Source: Deltaproteobacteria bacterium (lineage in GTDB: Bacteria; Desulfobacterota; Binatia; UBA9968; JAJDTQ01). From it: a stretch of 41,266 bases of DNA. Below, in pieces: positions 12,610 to 20,931 of the stretch. A model generated the notes under the pieces. It did no database searches, had not been told where the DNA came from, and saw only the letters and a list, made by a program, of their open reading frames with translations. The position numbers were made by a program, and so were the translations under genes. Numbering within the stretch: position 1 is the first letter of the stretch; every line of letters begins with the position of its first letter. The stretch is from positions 1 through 41,266 of the forward strand of contig JAPPNF010000137.1 of NCBI GenBank assembly GCA_028818755.1. The letters run 5' to 3'.

Positions 12610-13906
12610 GGCGGGACGACAGATAGTGGTGGTCGGCCTGAACCACCGGACCGCTCCCGTGGAGGTCCGCGAGCAGCTCGCGTTCCCCGCCACACGCCTT
12701 AACGGCTCGCTCCACGACCTCGTCGCCTTGCCTTCGGTGGACGAGGGCGTGATCCTGTCCACCTGCAACCGGGTGGAAGTGGTGGCCGTGGCTCGGGACG
12801 GCGGCGCCGGCTTCGCCGAGATCGGGGACTTCCTCAGGAACCAGCCCGGGGTCCGCATCGACCCCGCCGAAGACCAGCTCTACCATCACGCCCGCAAGAG
12901 CGCGGTGCGCCATGTCTTCCGGGTGGCGTCGAGCCTGGACTCCATGGTGGTGGGGGAGCCACAGATCCTCGGGCAGCTGAAGGAGTACTATTCCATCGCG
13001 CAGGAGGCCGGTACCGTCGGCAGCATCCTGCACCGGCTCTTCCATCGTTCCTTCTCGGTGGCGAAGCGCGTGCGGCAGGGGACCGGCATCGCCAACCGGC
13101 CGGTATCGGTGGGCTCGGTGGCGGTGGATCTGGCCCGGCGCATCTTCGACACGCTGGAGGAAAAGACCGTGATGGTCATCGGCTCCGGCGCCATGGGCGA
13201 GTCGCTGGTGCGGCACCTGGTGGAGACCGGCGTGCACGGCCTGATGATCACCAACCGGACCTTCGAGAAGGCGGTGGAGCTGGCGGACCGCTTCGAGGCG
13301 AGCCCCATCCGTTTCGAGGACTACACGCGCTACCTCAAGCTGGCCGACGTCGTCATCGGGTCGGTGGAGTCCGAGGAGACGCTGATCACGCGCGAGACCG
13401 CGGCCGAGGTGCTGCGCGAGAGAAAGCAGGAGAACATGTTCCTCATCGACCTCGGCGTGCCCAGGAACTTCGACCCCCACATCAATGACCTGGACAACGT
13501 GTACCTCTACCACATCGACGATCTCACCGACGTGGCGAAGGAGAACCTGCGCGGGCGGGAAAGCGAGGCGGACAAGGGAGAGCTTATCGTCGACCGGGAA
13601 GTGGAGACCTTCTATCAGTGGTTCACCTCCCTCGACCAGGTCCCCACCATCATCGCGCTGAGGCGGAAATTCGAGGAGATCCGGGAGCGAGAGCTCAGGA
13701 AGTCGCTGGACTCCAACCTCAAGGACGTTTCCGAGCGGGAGCGCAAGGCCATCGAGGACCTTACCTCGGCCATGATCAGCAAGATTCTCCACGGACCGCT
13801 CACGCGGCTCAAGGAGCGGCCCGACGAGGATGCGGCCTACCACGATACCGTCAGGGTGCTGTTCGACCTGGACAAGGCGCCGGGGCCGGACCGGGACGAT
13901 TCGTAG
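12602..13906 (+). CDS. hemA: Glutamyl-tRNA reductase
   Basis: A 434-residue enzyme starting with TTG at 12602 (MSEAGRQIVVVGLNHRTAPV), overlapping the end of ccsA by 8 bases. It reduces glutamyl-tRNA(Glu) to glutamate-1-semialdehyde with NADPH, the first committed step of C5-pathway tetrapyrrole synthesis. The catalytic Cys is in STCNRVEVV (about residue 56). The GEPQILGQLKEYY motif and the NADPH-binding region (VMVIGSGAMGESLVRHLVE, about residue 190) are intact. A C-terminal dimerisation helix region ends the protein, at usual length. The stop codon TAG shares its last two bases with the end of MITE-like copy 2 (13905). No gene for HemL lies in the window. Confidence 0.96.
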   Translation: MSEAGRQIVVVGLNHRTAPVEVREQLAFPATRLNGSLHDLVALPSVDEGVILSTCNRVEVVAVARDGGAGFAEIGDFLRNQPGVRIDPAEDQLYHHARKSAVRHVFRVASSLDSMVVGEPQILGQLKEYYSIAQEAGTVGSILHRLFHRSFSVAKRVRQGTGIANRPVSVGSVAVDLARRIFDTLEEKTVMVIGSGAMGESLVRHLVETGVHGLMITNRTFEKAVELADRFEASPIRFEDYTRYLKLADVVIGSVESEETLITRETAAEVLRERKQENMFLIDLGVPRNFDPHINDLDNVYLYHIDDLTDVAKENLRGRESEADKGELIVDREVETFYQWFTSLDQVPTIIALRRKFEEIRERELRKSLDSNLKDVSERERKAIEDLTSAMISKILHGPLTRLKERPDEDAAYHDTVRVLFDLDKAPGPDRDDS

Positions 13907-14065
13907 TGTCCTGTCTCACAAATATCGTTATGAATCTGCGGGTCCTTTTCGCCGTCGGCCGCGTTGCTCTTCCTCGCGTGGTGCCTGCCACTGCTCGTCA
14001 TCGCGCCTTGCCGACGACGAAAATGCCTTCGCATCTTCACAACGGTATTTGTGAGACAGGACACT
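13905..14065. mobile_element. MITE-like element, copy 2, between hemA and hemC
   Basis: A 161-bp element with 25-bp terminal inverted repeats that differ by one base (13905-13929 and 14041-14065; ends AGTGTCCTGT and ACAGGACACT). The core is the same as at 11566-11749, in the same orientation, without the nested palindrome. Its left edge provides the last two bases of the hemA stop codon. It separates hemA from hemC within the haem cluster and would fold into a hairpin in the mRNA. No coding capacity beyond a short open frame is seen. Confidence 0.88.
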
Positions 14066-14077
14066 GGCAGTAACGGC

Positions 14078-14989
14078 ATGGAGAGAATCCGCATCGGTAC
14101 CAGGCGCAGCCCGCTGGCGCTCGTCCAGGCGGAATGGGTCCGTGACTGTATCCGCGAGCACGATCCCCGCGCCACGGTCGAGATCGTCGCCATCCGCACC
14201 AGCGGCGACCGCTTCCAGCACCTTCCCATCGAGAAGATCGGCGCCAAGGGGGTGTTCATCAAGGAGATCGAGGAGGCGCTGCTGGAAGGGGCCATCGACG
14301 TGGCCGTTCACTCCATGAAAGACCTGCCGACGGAGTTGCCCGAGGGACTGGCCATCGCCGCGGTGCCGCAACGCGAGGATCCCAGGGACGTCATGGTGAG
14401 CCACGTCGCCGAGAGCCTCGCCGCGTTGCCGGCCGGCGCCAGGGTGGGCACCGGCAGCATCCGCCGGCGGGCGCAGGTGCTGAACCAGCGCCCGGACCTG
14501 GCAGTGGTGCCCATACGGGGCAACGTGGACACACGGCTCGCCAAGCTCGAGCGCGGCGAGGTGGACGCGTTGCTGCTGGCGCTGGCGGGGATGAAGCGGC
14601 TGGGCCGGGAGCGGGAGGCCACGCAGGCACTGCCCCCGGAGACATGGTTGAGCGCCGTTGCGCAAGGGGCGCTGGGCCTCGAGACCCGGCGCCACGAGGT
14701 GGAGCGGCTGCGGTTTCTCAACCATGAGCCGTCGGCCCTGGAGGTGGAGGCCGAGCGGGCGTTTCTGCGGCGCCTGGAAGGGGGATGTCAGGTGCCGGTG
14801 GGAGCGCGCGCGGTGGCGGGACCGGCCGGTGTCACGCTCGCGGGGATGGTGGCGGAGGCCACCGGCGAGAGGCTCTTCAGGGGCGAGATCTCGGGCGCGT
14901 GCGCGGCTGCTGCCTCCCTCGGGGTCGAGCTTGCCGAAAGGCTGCTGGACGAGGGGGCCGGCGCGGTGCTGGGGGAGGTCCGGTCGTGA
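14078..14989 (+). CDS. hemC: Porphobilinogen deaminase (hydroxymethylbilane synthase)
   Basis: A 303-residue enzyme. The frame extends upstream to 13964, but only through the MITE-like element, so the ATG at 14078 (MERIRIGTRRSPLALVQAEW) is the start. It joins four porphobilinogen molecules into hydroxymethylbilane in the cytoplasm. Visible motifs are GTRRSPLAL, AVHSMKDLPTELPEGL, the substrate-binding RVGTGSIRRRAQ, and GGCQVPVGA, with the Cys that carries the dipyrromethane cofactor (about residue 239). Length is normal for the family. Its stop overlaps the GTG start of hemD by 4 bases (GTGA), showing translational coupling. Confidence 0.96.
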   Translation: MERIRIGTRRSPLALVQAEWVRDCIREHDPRATVEIVAIRTSGDRFQHLPIEKIGAKGVFIKEIEEALLEGAIDVAVHSMKDLPTELPEGLAIAAVPQREDPRDVMVSHVAESLAALPAGARVGTGSIRRRAQVLNQRPDLAVVPIRGNVDTRLAKLERGEVDALLLALAGMKRLGREREATQALPPETWLSAVAQGALGLETRRHEVERLRFLNHEPSALEVEAERAFLRRLEGGCQVPVGARAVAGPAGVTLAGMVAEATGERLFRGEISGACAAAASLGVELAERLLDEGAGAVLGEVRS

Positions 14990-15816
14990 GCGATTCGCTG
15001 ATGCCGGCGCCGGTGAAATCCGGCGGCGCGCCGCTGGCGGGACAGCGGATCCTGATCACCCGGCCGCGCGAGCAGGCCGCCGCCTTCGCGCGCGGCCTGG
15101 AAGCCCTCGGCGCGCGGCCGGTGGTGTTCCCGACGGTGGAGATCCTGCCGTTGGACAACAGCGAGACGCTGGACGAGGCCATCCGCGGCCTGATGGAGCA
15201 GGATTGGCTGGTGTTCACCAGCGTCAACGGCGTCGGGCACTTCCTGTCGCGTTGTGAGGCCCTGGGGCGCCTGGAAGACCTTGGACGGCTCGACATCGCC
15301 GCCATCGGACCGCGGACCGCTCGACTGCTGGAAGACCGCGGCCTCGCCGTCAGCCTGGTTCCCGAGGAGTATCGCGCGGAAGGCATCCTGGCGGCGCTGG
15401 AGCCGGACCGGGTGAGGGGAAAGCGCTTCCTGCTCGCGCGGGTCGCCGGAGCCCGCGACGTGCTCCCGGAAACGCTGCGGCGGTGGGGCGCCTCGGTGAC
15501 CGTGGTGGAGGCCTACCGCAACGAGCCCGTGCGGCACGGCGCCCGGCGGCTGGCGGAGATCCTGCAGCAGGTGGACTGGGTCACGTTCACGAGTCCCAGC
15601 ACCGTGAACGCCTTCATGGATCTGCTCGATGAGGCCGGCGCCGAGCCCGCGGCTGGAGTCCGGGTGGCGTGCATCGGCCCCATCACCGCCGACGCTGCCC
15701 GTGAACGCGGCCTGGAAGTGAACGTGACGGCCCGTGAATACACCGTGGCTGGCTTGATCCAGGCCCTCGAGGATGCTTCGCGGACTCCCTCTCCCTCCGG
15801 GAAAGGGTCGCGGTGA
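14986..15816 (+). CDS. hemD: Uroporphyrinogen-III synthase
   Basis: A 276-residue protein starting with GTG at 14986, overlapping the hemC stop, with GGGGGAGG upstream. HemD closes hydroxymethylbilane with inversion of ring D to give uroporphyrinogen III. The family is poorly conserved, but the pattern is recognisable: GQRILITRPREQAAAFARGL at the start, DWLVFTSVNGVGHFL, AAIGPRTARLLED, the second-half DWVTFTSPSTVNAFMDLL and VACIGPITADAARERGL, then YTVAGLIQALED. The last 12 residues (SRTPSPSGKGSR) are encoded by a partial [15 protein letters not shown] repeat (about 15787-15819), so the natural C-terminus has been replaced or extended by repeat sequence. It stands between hemC and hemB in the same operon. 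Confidence 0.93.
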   Translation: MSDSLMPAPVKSGGAPLAGQRILITRPREQAAAFARGLEALGARPVVFPTVEILPLDNSETLDEAIRGLMEQDWLVFTSVNGVGHFLSRCEALGRLEDLGRLDIAAIGPRTARLLEDRGLAVSLVPEEYRAEGILAALEPDRVRGKRFLLARVAGARDVLPETLRRWGASVTVVEAYRNEPVRHGARRLAEILQQVDWVTFTSPSTVNAFMDLLDEAGAEPAAGVRVACIGPITADAARERGLEVNVTAREYTVAGLIQALEDASRTPSPSGKGSR

Positions 15817-15819
15817 GGG
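15787..15819. repeat. Partial [15 protein letters not shown] repeat at the hemD 3' end
   Basis: The stretch CCCTCTCCCTCCGGGAAAGG, followed by GTCGCGGTGAGGG, matches half of the elements at 415-600 and 30282-30387 with a few changes. It encodes the last residues and provides the stop codon of hemD. Only one arm is present. Confidence 0.7.
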
Positions 15820-15893
15820 CAGACCGGTGCAACCGGCTGACAGACGCGGTAAGATGGCGGCATCCTTCGGCCTGACATTCGGTGGAGGTACCC

Positions 15894-16862
15894 ATGGCAT
15901 TTCCCGTTACCCGACCGCGAAGACTTCGGCGCACCGGCCTGCTGCGTGATCTTGTGCGCGAGACCGCGCTGAGTCCGCGTGATTTCATCTACCCGTTGTT
16001 CGTGTGTCCGGGGCGGGACCAGGAGCAGCCCGTCATCTCCATGCCCGGCGTCTCCCAGTTGTCGGTGGACCGCGCGGCCCGGGAGGCGGAGACCGTCTGG
16101 CACCTGGGCATTCCCGGGGTGATCCTTTTCGGCATCCCGGAAACCAAGGACGCCATGGGCTCCGAGGCCTACCACGAGCACGGCGTGGTGCAGGAAGCGA
16201 TCCAGGCCATCAAGGACAAGACACCGGACCTGCTGGTGATCACCGACGTCTGCCTGTGCGAGTACACCGACCACGGCCACTGCGGCGTCGTCGAGGACGG
16301 CGAGGTGGACAACGACGACACCCTGGAGCTGCTGGTGAAGGAGGCTCTGTCCCATGCCCGGGCGGGGGCCGATGTCGTGGCTCCGTCCGACATGATGGAC
16401 GGCCGCGTCGGAGCCATCCGCGCGGCGCTGGACGCGGAGGGCTTCGAGAACGTCGTCATCATGGCCTATGCGGCCAAGTACGCGTCGGGCTTCTACGGTC
16501 CTTTCCGCGAGGCCGCGGAATCCACGCCGCAGTTCGGCGACCGGCGCTCGTATCAGATGGATCCGGGCAACAGCGACGAGGCGCTGCGCGAGGTGGAGGC
16601 GGATATCGCCGAAGGCGCCGACATCGTCATGGTGAAGCCGGCCCTCGCGTATCTGGACGTGATTTCCCGCGTCAAGCGGCGCTTCCGCCATCCCACGGCC
16701 GCGTACAACGTGAGCGGCGAGTACGCCATGATCAAGGCCGCCGCCCGGAACGGCTGGATCGACGAGAGCACGGTGGTGCCGGAGGTCCTGCTGTCCATCA
16801 AGCGCGCCGGCGCCGACTTGATCCTCACCTACTTCGCGAAAGAGATGGCGGCGGGGCTGTAG
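15894..16862 (+). CDS. hemB: Delta-aminolevulinic acid dehydratase (porphobilinogen synthase)
   Basis: A 322-residue enzyme from the ATG at 15894 ([20 protein letters not shown]), with GGTGGAGG upstream; an in-frame GTG 12 bases earlier falls in the Shine-Dalgarno. It condenses two aminolevulinate molecules to porphobilinogen. The zinc-type active site is visible in [14 protein letters not shown] (three Cys, about residues 119-129), and the two catalytic lysines are in [16 protein letters not shown] and [11 protein letters not shown]. The [17 protein letters not shown] motif is complete. The Cys-rich site indicates a zinc-dependent enzyme rather than the Asp-rich magnesium type. It is the last gene of the ccsA-hemA-hemC-hemD-hemB cluster. 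Confidence 0.96.
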   Translation: MAFPVTRPRRLRRTGLLRDLVRETALSPRDFIYPLFVCPGRDQEQPVISMPGVSQLSVDRAAREAETVWHLGIPGVILFGIPETKDAMGSEAYHEHGVVQEAIQAIKDKTPDLLVITDVCLCEYTDHGHCGVVEDGEVDNDDTLELLVKEALSHARAGADVVAPSDMMDGRVGAIRAALDAEGFENVVIMAYAAKYASGFYGPFREAAESTPQFGDRRSYQMDPGNSDEALREVEADIAEGADIVMVKPALAYLDVISRVKRRFRHPTAAYNVSGEYAMIKAAARNGWIDESTVVPEVLLSIKRAGADLILTYFAKEMAAGL

Positions 16863-16883
16863 AGGACGCGAAACCGGGCCGGT

Positions 16884-17159
16884 TCATCCGGTCCGTCCCA
16901 GCAGGCGACGCACCTCCTTCACCCGGTTACGGAGGGTCTTCTCGCACTCGGGCTCGCGTTCGGGGGTGTGCACCTGCGCCTCGGAGAGCCGGAAGAGCAG
17001 CACCCGGGCGCCTCGGGTCAGGCGGATAACGTAGGTGTTGGAGTCCGCGTCATGATAGGACTCCACCGCTTTCACGGTGTCGTCCTCCGAATGGATGATG
17101 GCGTTGGCCCACTCCTCGAGGTCCGGAAGGGCCGCTTCCCCGACGTGCTGCGTAATCAT
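16884..17159 (-). CDS. Small hypothetical protein
   Basis: A 91-residue protein I do not recognise. It starts MITQHVGEAALPDLEEW, is acidic in the first half and basic in the last 25 residues (KTLRNRVKEVRRLLGRTG). There is no signal peptide or membrane segment. The middle (TYVIRLTRGARVLLFRLSEAQ) looks like two beta strands, so a small alpha/beta fold is likely. It follows the cytochrome c' gene by 12 bases on the same strand and converges with hemB, suggesting that it is the third gene of a PAC2 - cytochrome c' - unknown operon. Confidence 0.7.
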   Translation of the reverse strand: MITQHVGEAALPDLEEWANAIIHSEDDTVKAVESYHDADSNTYVIRLTRGARVLLFRLSEAQVHTPEREPECEKTLRNRVKEVRRLLGRTG

Positions 17160-17171
17160 GTGGACGCGACG

Positions 17172-17618
17172 TCAGCTTCGCTCTTTGGGCTTCCGGAAGG
17201 GCCGGTGACAGCTTCCGCAGGCGCTCCTGCCGAAGCCCTTGACCAGCGCGGCGGTGTCCTCGCCCGCCCGGGCCTTGGCCGCGATGGACCGGGCCGCGTC
17301 CGAGGCGTTCTTGGCCGCTGCCGCGAACTTGTCCCACTGTTCCCAGATTTCCGGCTTGGCGCGCGAGCCGTCCGAGCTTCCCTTGGGGAAACTGTCGGCG
17401 TTGATCTTGGCCAGCAATCCCGCCAGCTTGTCGGCGCCGGCCGCGACCCCTGCCGCGTCCGCGGCGGAGCGCATGGCCTTGCCGGCGGCGCTGATGTCCT
17501 TCATCAGATCCTGCCGCGTCTCGATGACCTTGTCGAACTGCGCGGCCGAGACGACACTCGAACCGGCTACGAGAAACACACCCGCCACCAAGCTGAACAA
17601 CCAAGGTGATTTCCGCAT
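17172..17618 (-). CDS. Cytochrome c' (class II cytochrome c)
   Basis: A 148-residue exported protein from ATG 17618. The signal peptide is MRKSPWLFSLVAGVFLVAG with cleavage after VVSAA. The mature part is a helical bundle, and the single haem motif is near the C-terminus: SACGSCHRPFRK, the position typical of class II cytochromes c'. The N-terminal half (FDKVIETRQDLMKDISAAGK, then MRSAADAAG) fits the family start, where the hydrophobic residue facing the distal haem side is found. Cytochromes c' bind NO or carry electrons in the periplasm. It lies 14 bases after the PAC2 gene and 12 before a small unknown gene. The frame upstream of the ATG is open through PAC2 in another frame, but that is a shadow. 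Confidence 0.88.
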   Translation of the reverse strand: MRKSPWLFSLVAGVFLVAGSSVVSAAQFDKVIETRQDLMKDISAAGKAMRSAADAAGVAAGADKLAGLLAKINADSFPKGSSDGSRAKPEIWEQWDKFAAAAKNASDAARSIAAKARAGEDTAALVKGFGRSACGSCHRPFRKPKERS

Positions 17619-17632
17619 GGATCTTCCCTCCG

Positions 17633-18418
17633 CTATTGCTCGAACTCGTGCTTCTGAAGCTCCCGGACAAGAGCCGTCAGGTTCGGGTCGCTGTTGACGA
17701 CGTCGTTTACCTTGTTCTGGAATTCGCCCGCGGCGCGTTCCAGGGGGCCCGTGTCGATGCGGATCCCGAGCCACTGGGTCAGGCGCAGGACCAGCGCCAG
17801 GGTCCCGCGGGGGTTCGGGGAAGGCGCCAGGTAGTGCGGCAGGGCGGCCCACAGGCTCACGTGCGGCACGCCCTCCTTGCGGAAGGTGTCGCCCAGGATC
17901 CCGACGATGCCGGTGGGTCCCTGGTACCGCGAGGGTGTAAAGTCCAACTGCTTCATCAACTCCGGGTCCGACGAGAACCCGTTCAACGGCACCGGCTTGG
18001 TGTAGAGCACCTCGTCGAGAAGGGCTCCCAGAGTGATGATGCGGGCGACCTTCCACTGGCGTGCAAGATCCAGGACCGTGCCGGCGAAAGACTTCCAGTG
18101 GAGGTGCGGCTCGGCCCCCGAAGCGAAGATGAAATCCTGTTCCAGATCGCTTCCGGTCTTGTAGTAGTGGAAGTCGTAGGAGGGCCACTCGATCTCCCGC
18201 TGTCCGTCCACCAGCCGCACGTGGGGCCGCTGTACCGAGAAGTCGTAGTACTCTTCCGGGTCGATCTTGGCCAGCTCCGAGGCCAGGAGCTGCTCGATCA
18301 GGTAGCGGACCGCGGAAGTGGCCGAAGACCCCGCGTCGCTCCAACCCGAGAAGGACAGGATCAGGAAGGGTTGCCGCAGACGGGGCCGGCGGATATGGGA
18401 GACGGCGTCGGTGACCAT
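17633..18418 (-). CDS. PAC2 family protein
   Basis: A 261-residue cytoplasmic protein starting at ATG 18418. It fits the PAC2 family (PF09754), related to proteasome-assembly chaperone 2 of eukaryotes and widespread in archaea and actinobacteria: FLILSFSGWSDAGSSATSAV near the start, DFHYYKTGSD, ARIITLGALLDEVLYTKPVP, the glycine-rich YQGPTGIVGILGDTFRKEG, and VSLWAALPHYLAPSPNPRGTL. The function of bacterial PAC2 proteins is not established; ATP-grasp partners are sometimes found nearby, but none is seen here. It heads a minus-strand operon with the cytochrome c' gene and is divergent from the family-B polymerase homologue at 18626. Confidence 0.85.
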   Translation of the reverse strand: MVTDAVSHIRRPRLRQPFLILSFSGWSDAGSSATSAVRYLIEQLLASELAKIDPEEYYDFSVQRPHVRLVDGQREIEWPSYDFHYYKTGSDLEQDFIFASGAEPHLHWKSFAGTVLDLARQWKVARIITLGALLDEVLYTKPVPLNGFSSDPELMKQLDFTPSRYQGPTGIVGILGDTFRKEGVPHVSLWAALPHYLAPSPNPRGTLALVLRLTQWLGIRIDTGPLERAAGEFQNKVNDVVNSDPNLTALVRELQKHEFEQ

Positions 18419-18462
18419 GGTTCTTCTCTAGCACATCTGTCGATGACAGCACCAGCAGAGCC

Positions 18463-18481
18463 GGGGTTGAAACCCGTCCGC
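18463..18481. repeat. Short GGGTT-GAAACCCG repeat in the PAC2-polB intergenic region
   Basis: The 207-base stretch between PAC2 (ends its start side at 18418) and polB (18626) contains the short palindrome GGGTTGAAACCCG followed by TCCGCG. A related copy is at 21974-22001. I see no convincing promoter or further gene in this gap; several in-frame upstream starts for polB exist in it. Confidence 0.45.
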
Positions 18482-18625
18482 GTCCGGGCACACGGGATGT
18501 GCGCGGTGGGCGCTAGCGGCTACTCCGCGTTACCGTCGCGGACCGGATCTGTTAGAAAGTCCGTTGGGTCCACCCTTCGTCATCTTGCCCCCTCACGGGC
18601 ACGGGACGCTACGACCCGATCCATC

Positions 18626-20833
18626 ATGGGCGACTCGACCCGCCAATACGAACCGGTGCTGTACGGCCGCGACAAGACGGCGGAGGTGGTGGGTGTGGAG
18701 CTGGACGGGACTCGCCATGTCCGGCTCTTCTCCAGGACGCCGTCGTCGTTGACCTCGAAGACCGTGCCGTTCGAGCCGTTCCTGTGGCTGACCTCCGAGG
18801 ACAGGCTCGCGGGATGGCGGGGCCAGTGCCGGATGGAGCCACTCTCCGGAACCGGCAGGTTCCGCCGGTTGGCCCGCTTTCCCGACGTTCAGAGCCTCGA
18901 GTCGGCGGCGTCCTGGCTGCAGCGCCGGAGCGGCAGGAGCCTGGGGGCCCCGGGTGTTCCGTACCTCTACGTGCGCGACGTCGTGCAGCAGTACTTCCTG
19001 TGGTCGGGGACGACGCACTTCCTCGACATGGGCTTCCAACGCCTTCTGCGCATGCAGATCGACCTGGAAGTCTACCGCACGTCCGGGTTCGAGTTTCCCA
19101 ATCCGCTCCGCGAGGGTGACCGCATCACTGCCATCGCCATGTCGGACAGCAGCGGCTGGGAGCGGCTCATATCCGGCAGGGAATACGCGGAGGCGGAGAT
19201 GCTGGCGGAAATGGTCGGTGAGATACGCTCCCGCGACCCGGACGTGATCGAGGGTCACAACATCTTTCGCTTCGATCTTCCGTATCTTGACGCGCGCGCC
19301 CGGCGTCACCGGGTCGAGCTGGCCATGGGCAGGGACGGCAGCGTGATCCGGCACCGCCAGGCGCGGTTTCATATCGGAGAGCGTGTCATCCCCTATCGGA
19401 ACTACGAGATCCACGGGCGCCACGTCATCGACACGTGGTTTCTCGCGCAGCGCTATAGCCGCGCCAACCCGGAGCTCAAGCGCAACGGCCTCAAGGACGT
19501 GGCGCGCCACTTCGGCATGGCCGCCTCGCAACGGACCTACATCCCGGGCGCCGAGGCGAGTTGGTACTTCGACAACGACCCGGACACCCTTTTCCGCTAC
19601 GCTCTCGACGACGTGCGCGAGACCCGGGCCATATCCGAGGCGCTCTCGCCGGCCCACTACGTCCAGGCCCGGATCTTTCCGTGCCGTTACCAGGACACGG
19701 CCCTGGTAGACGACCCGGCCAAGATCGACGGCCTCATGCTCCGGGAGTACCTTGCGCAGGGCCATTCCGTTCCCGAGGCTGTACCGGCGGAGCCGGCGGC
19801 GCGGAAATACGCGGAGGTCAAGGTCCGTGGGGTGTCGCGTCCGGTGGTGCGCTGCGACGTCACGGCGCTCTACCCGGCCGTCATGCTGACAGGTGCCGGC
19901 CGCCCGGGCGCCGACGAACTGGGAGTCTTCCCGGAACTGCTGCGCGGGTTCCGGACCCTGTGCGGACCCGACGGGCAGACTCATGACGCGGCTCCCGCGG
20001 GGGACGACGGCCGTTTCGTCGCCACGGTCCGGTCGGGCTGCAAGGTGCTGCTGGAGGGGTTCCACGACTACCTGGCCTTCGCCGGGGGCCACTTCAACGA
20101 TGCCCGTGTAGCGGACCAGGCAACGGAAGCCGGCGGAGAGTTCGTCCGCCGGCTGGCGACGCGGCTCGACGAGCTGGGTCATCGGGTCGTCACGGTGGAC
20201 GCCGGCGGCGTCTACTTCGTTCCCCGGGACGCCTGTCCCGGTGCGGAGGAGGCTTTGGCCGAGGCGTCCTCGTCGTTGCCCTGGAAGGTCGAGCTGCCGC
20301 TGCGGTGGTATCGGGCGATGTTTTGCCACGGGCCCGGGAATTACGCGCTGCTGGATGAGCAGGGCGACATCACCGTCGCCGGCGCCGACCTGAGTTCGCG
20401 CGGACTCGAGCGCTATCGGCGCGAGTGGCTTCAGGAGGCGCTCGGTCTCCTGTTCGACGGCCGCAAGGGCGAGATCCCGGCGCTCTACGAGCGCTATCGC
20501 GAGGACATCGCCGGCCATCGCCTGGAGCTGTCCCGGCTGAAGCGGACCGAGACCCTGCGGGAGTCGCTGGAGGACTACCAGATGCGGGTGAAGGGCGGGA
20601 AGCAGCATCCCCGCGGCGCCTACGAGGTGGCCCTGCGGTTGGAGCGGCGGTACCTGTCCGGGGACCAGATCTCCTACTACGTCGGGGGTGACGGAGCCAA
20701 CGTGATGGTGAACGAGAACTGCCGGAACGTCTCGGAATGGGACCCGTCCCGCCCCGACGAGAACGTGGACTACTACAAGGCCAGGCTCCGGGAGCTGTAC
20801 GAGAAGTTCAGCGCGCTCATCGCGGAGGAGTGA
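18626..20833 (+). CDS. Family-B DNA polymerase homologue, exonuclease intact, polymerase site degenerate
   Basis: A 735-residue protein from ATG 18626; the frame is open far upstream, but homology begins here (QYEPVLYGRDKTAEVVGVEL). The 3'-5' exonuclease motifs are kept: D146-L-E148 (QIDLEVYR), D217 (HNIFRFDLPYL) and Y325...D329 (YALDD). Polymerase motif A is present (CDVTALYPAVML, D411). Motif B, normally KxxxNSxYG, reads KVLLEGFHD (473-481). Motif C, normally DTDG, reads VDAGGVYF (D525-A-G), so the second catalytic Asp is lost. The thumb region is long and full (GDQISYYVGG near the end, as in active relatives). It is probably not a working polymerase but could act as an exonuclease or structural subunit, as proposed for inactivated archaeal PolB homologues. 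It stands alone on its strand. Confidence 0.85.
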   Translation: MGDSTRQYEPVLYGRDKTAEVVGVELDGTRHVRLFSRTPSSLTSKTVPFEPFLWLTSEDRLAGWRGQCRMEPLSGTGRFRRLARFPDVQSLESAASWLQRRSGRSLGAPGVPYLYVRDVVQQYFLWSGTTHFLDMGFQRLLRMQIDLEVYRTSGFEFPNPLREGDRITAIAMSDSSGWERLISGREYAEAEMLAEMVGEIRSRDPDVIEGHNIFRFDLPYLDARARRHRVELAMGRDGSVIRHRQARFHIGERVIPYRNYEIHGRHVIDTWFLAQRYSRANPELKRNGLKDVARHFGMAASQRTYIPGAEASWYFDNDPDTLFRYALDDVRETRAISEALSPAHYVQARIFPCRYQDTALVDDPAKIDGLMLREYLAQGHSVPEAVPAEPAARKYAEVKVRGVSRPVVRCDVTALYPAVMLTGAGRPGADELGVFPELLRGFRTLCGPDGQTHDAAPAGDDGRFVATVRSGCKVLLEGFHDYLAFAGGHFNDARVADQATEAGGEFVRRLATRLDELGHRVVTVDAGGVYFVPRDACPGAEEALAEASSSLPWKVELPLRWYRAMFCHGPGNYALLDEQGDITVAGADLSSRGLERYRREWLQEALGLLFDGRKGEIPALYERYREDIAGHRLELSRLKRTETLRESLEDYQMRVKGGKQHPRGAYEVALRLERRYLSGDQISYYVGGDGANVMVNENCRNVSEWDPSRPDENVDYYKARLRELYEKFSALIAEE

Positions 20834-20857
20834 ACGGCGCGGCCACGGGAGTTTTCA

Positions 20858-20887
20858 TTGACCGCGCGGCCCGTTACGGCATATAAT
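20858..20887 (+). promoter_or_regulatory. Sigma-70-type promoter of the PuuD-like gene
   Basis: TTGACC (20858-20863) and a perfect TATAAT (20882-20887) are 18 bases apart. The transcript would start near 20894 and include a clear GGAGGT Shine-Dalgarno (20921-20926) before the ATG at 20932. This is the best canonical promoter in the window. Confidence 0.7.
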
Positions 20888-20931
20888 GCGAAAATTCCAC
20901 TCTACGGGAAACAGCTTACAGGAGGTGCTTG

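Noticed and set aside
13964..14077. Small protein encoded by the MITE-like element upstream of hemC
   Set aside because: The frame is shared in part with copy 1, but it has no start with a ribosome site, and its conservation is explained by repeat identity.
17606..18625. N-terminal extension of the PolB-like protein to 17606
   Set aside because: The extension is antisense to the PAC2 gene; homology to family-B polymerases begins near 18626.
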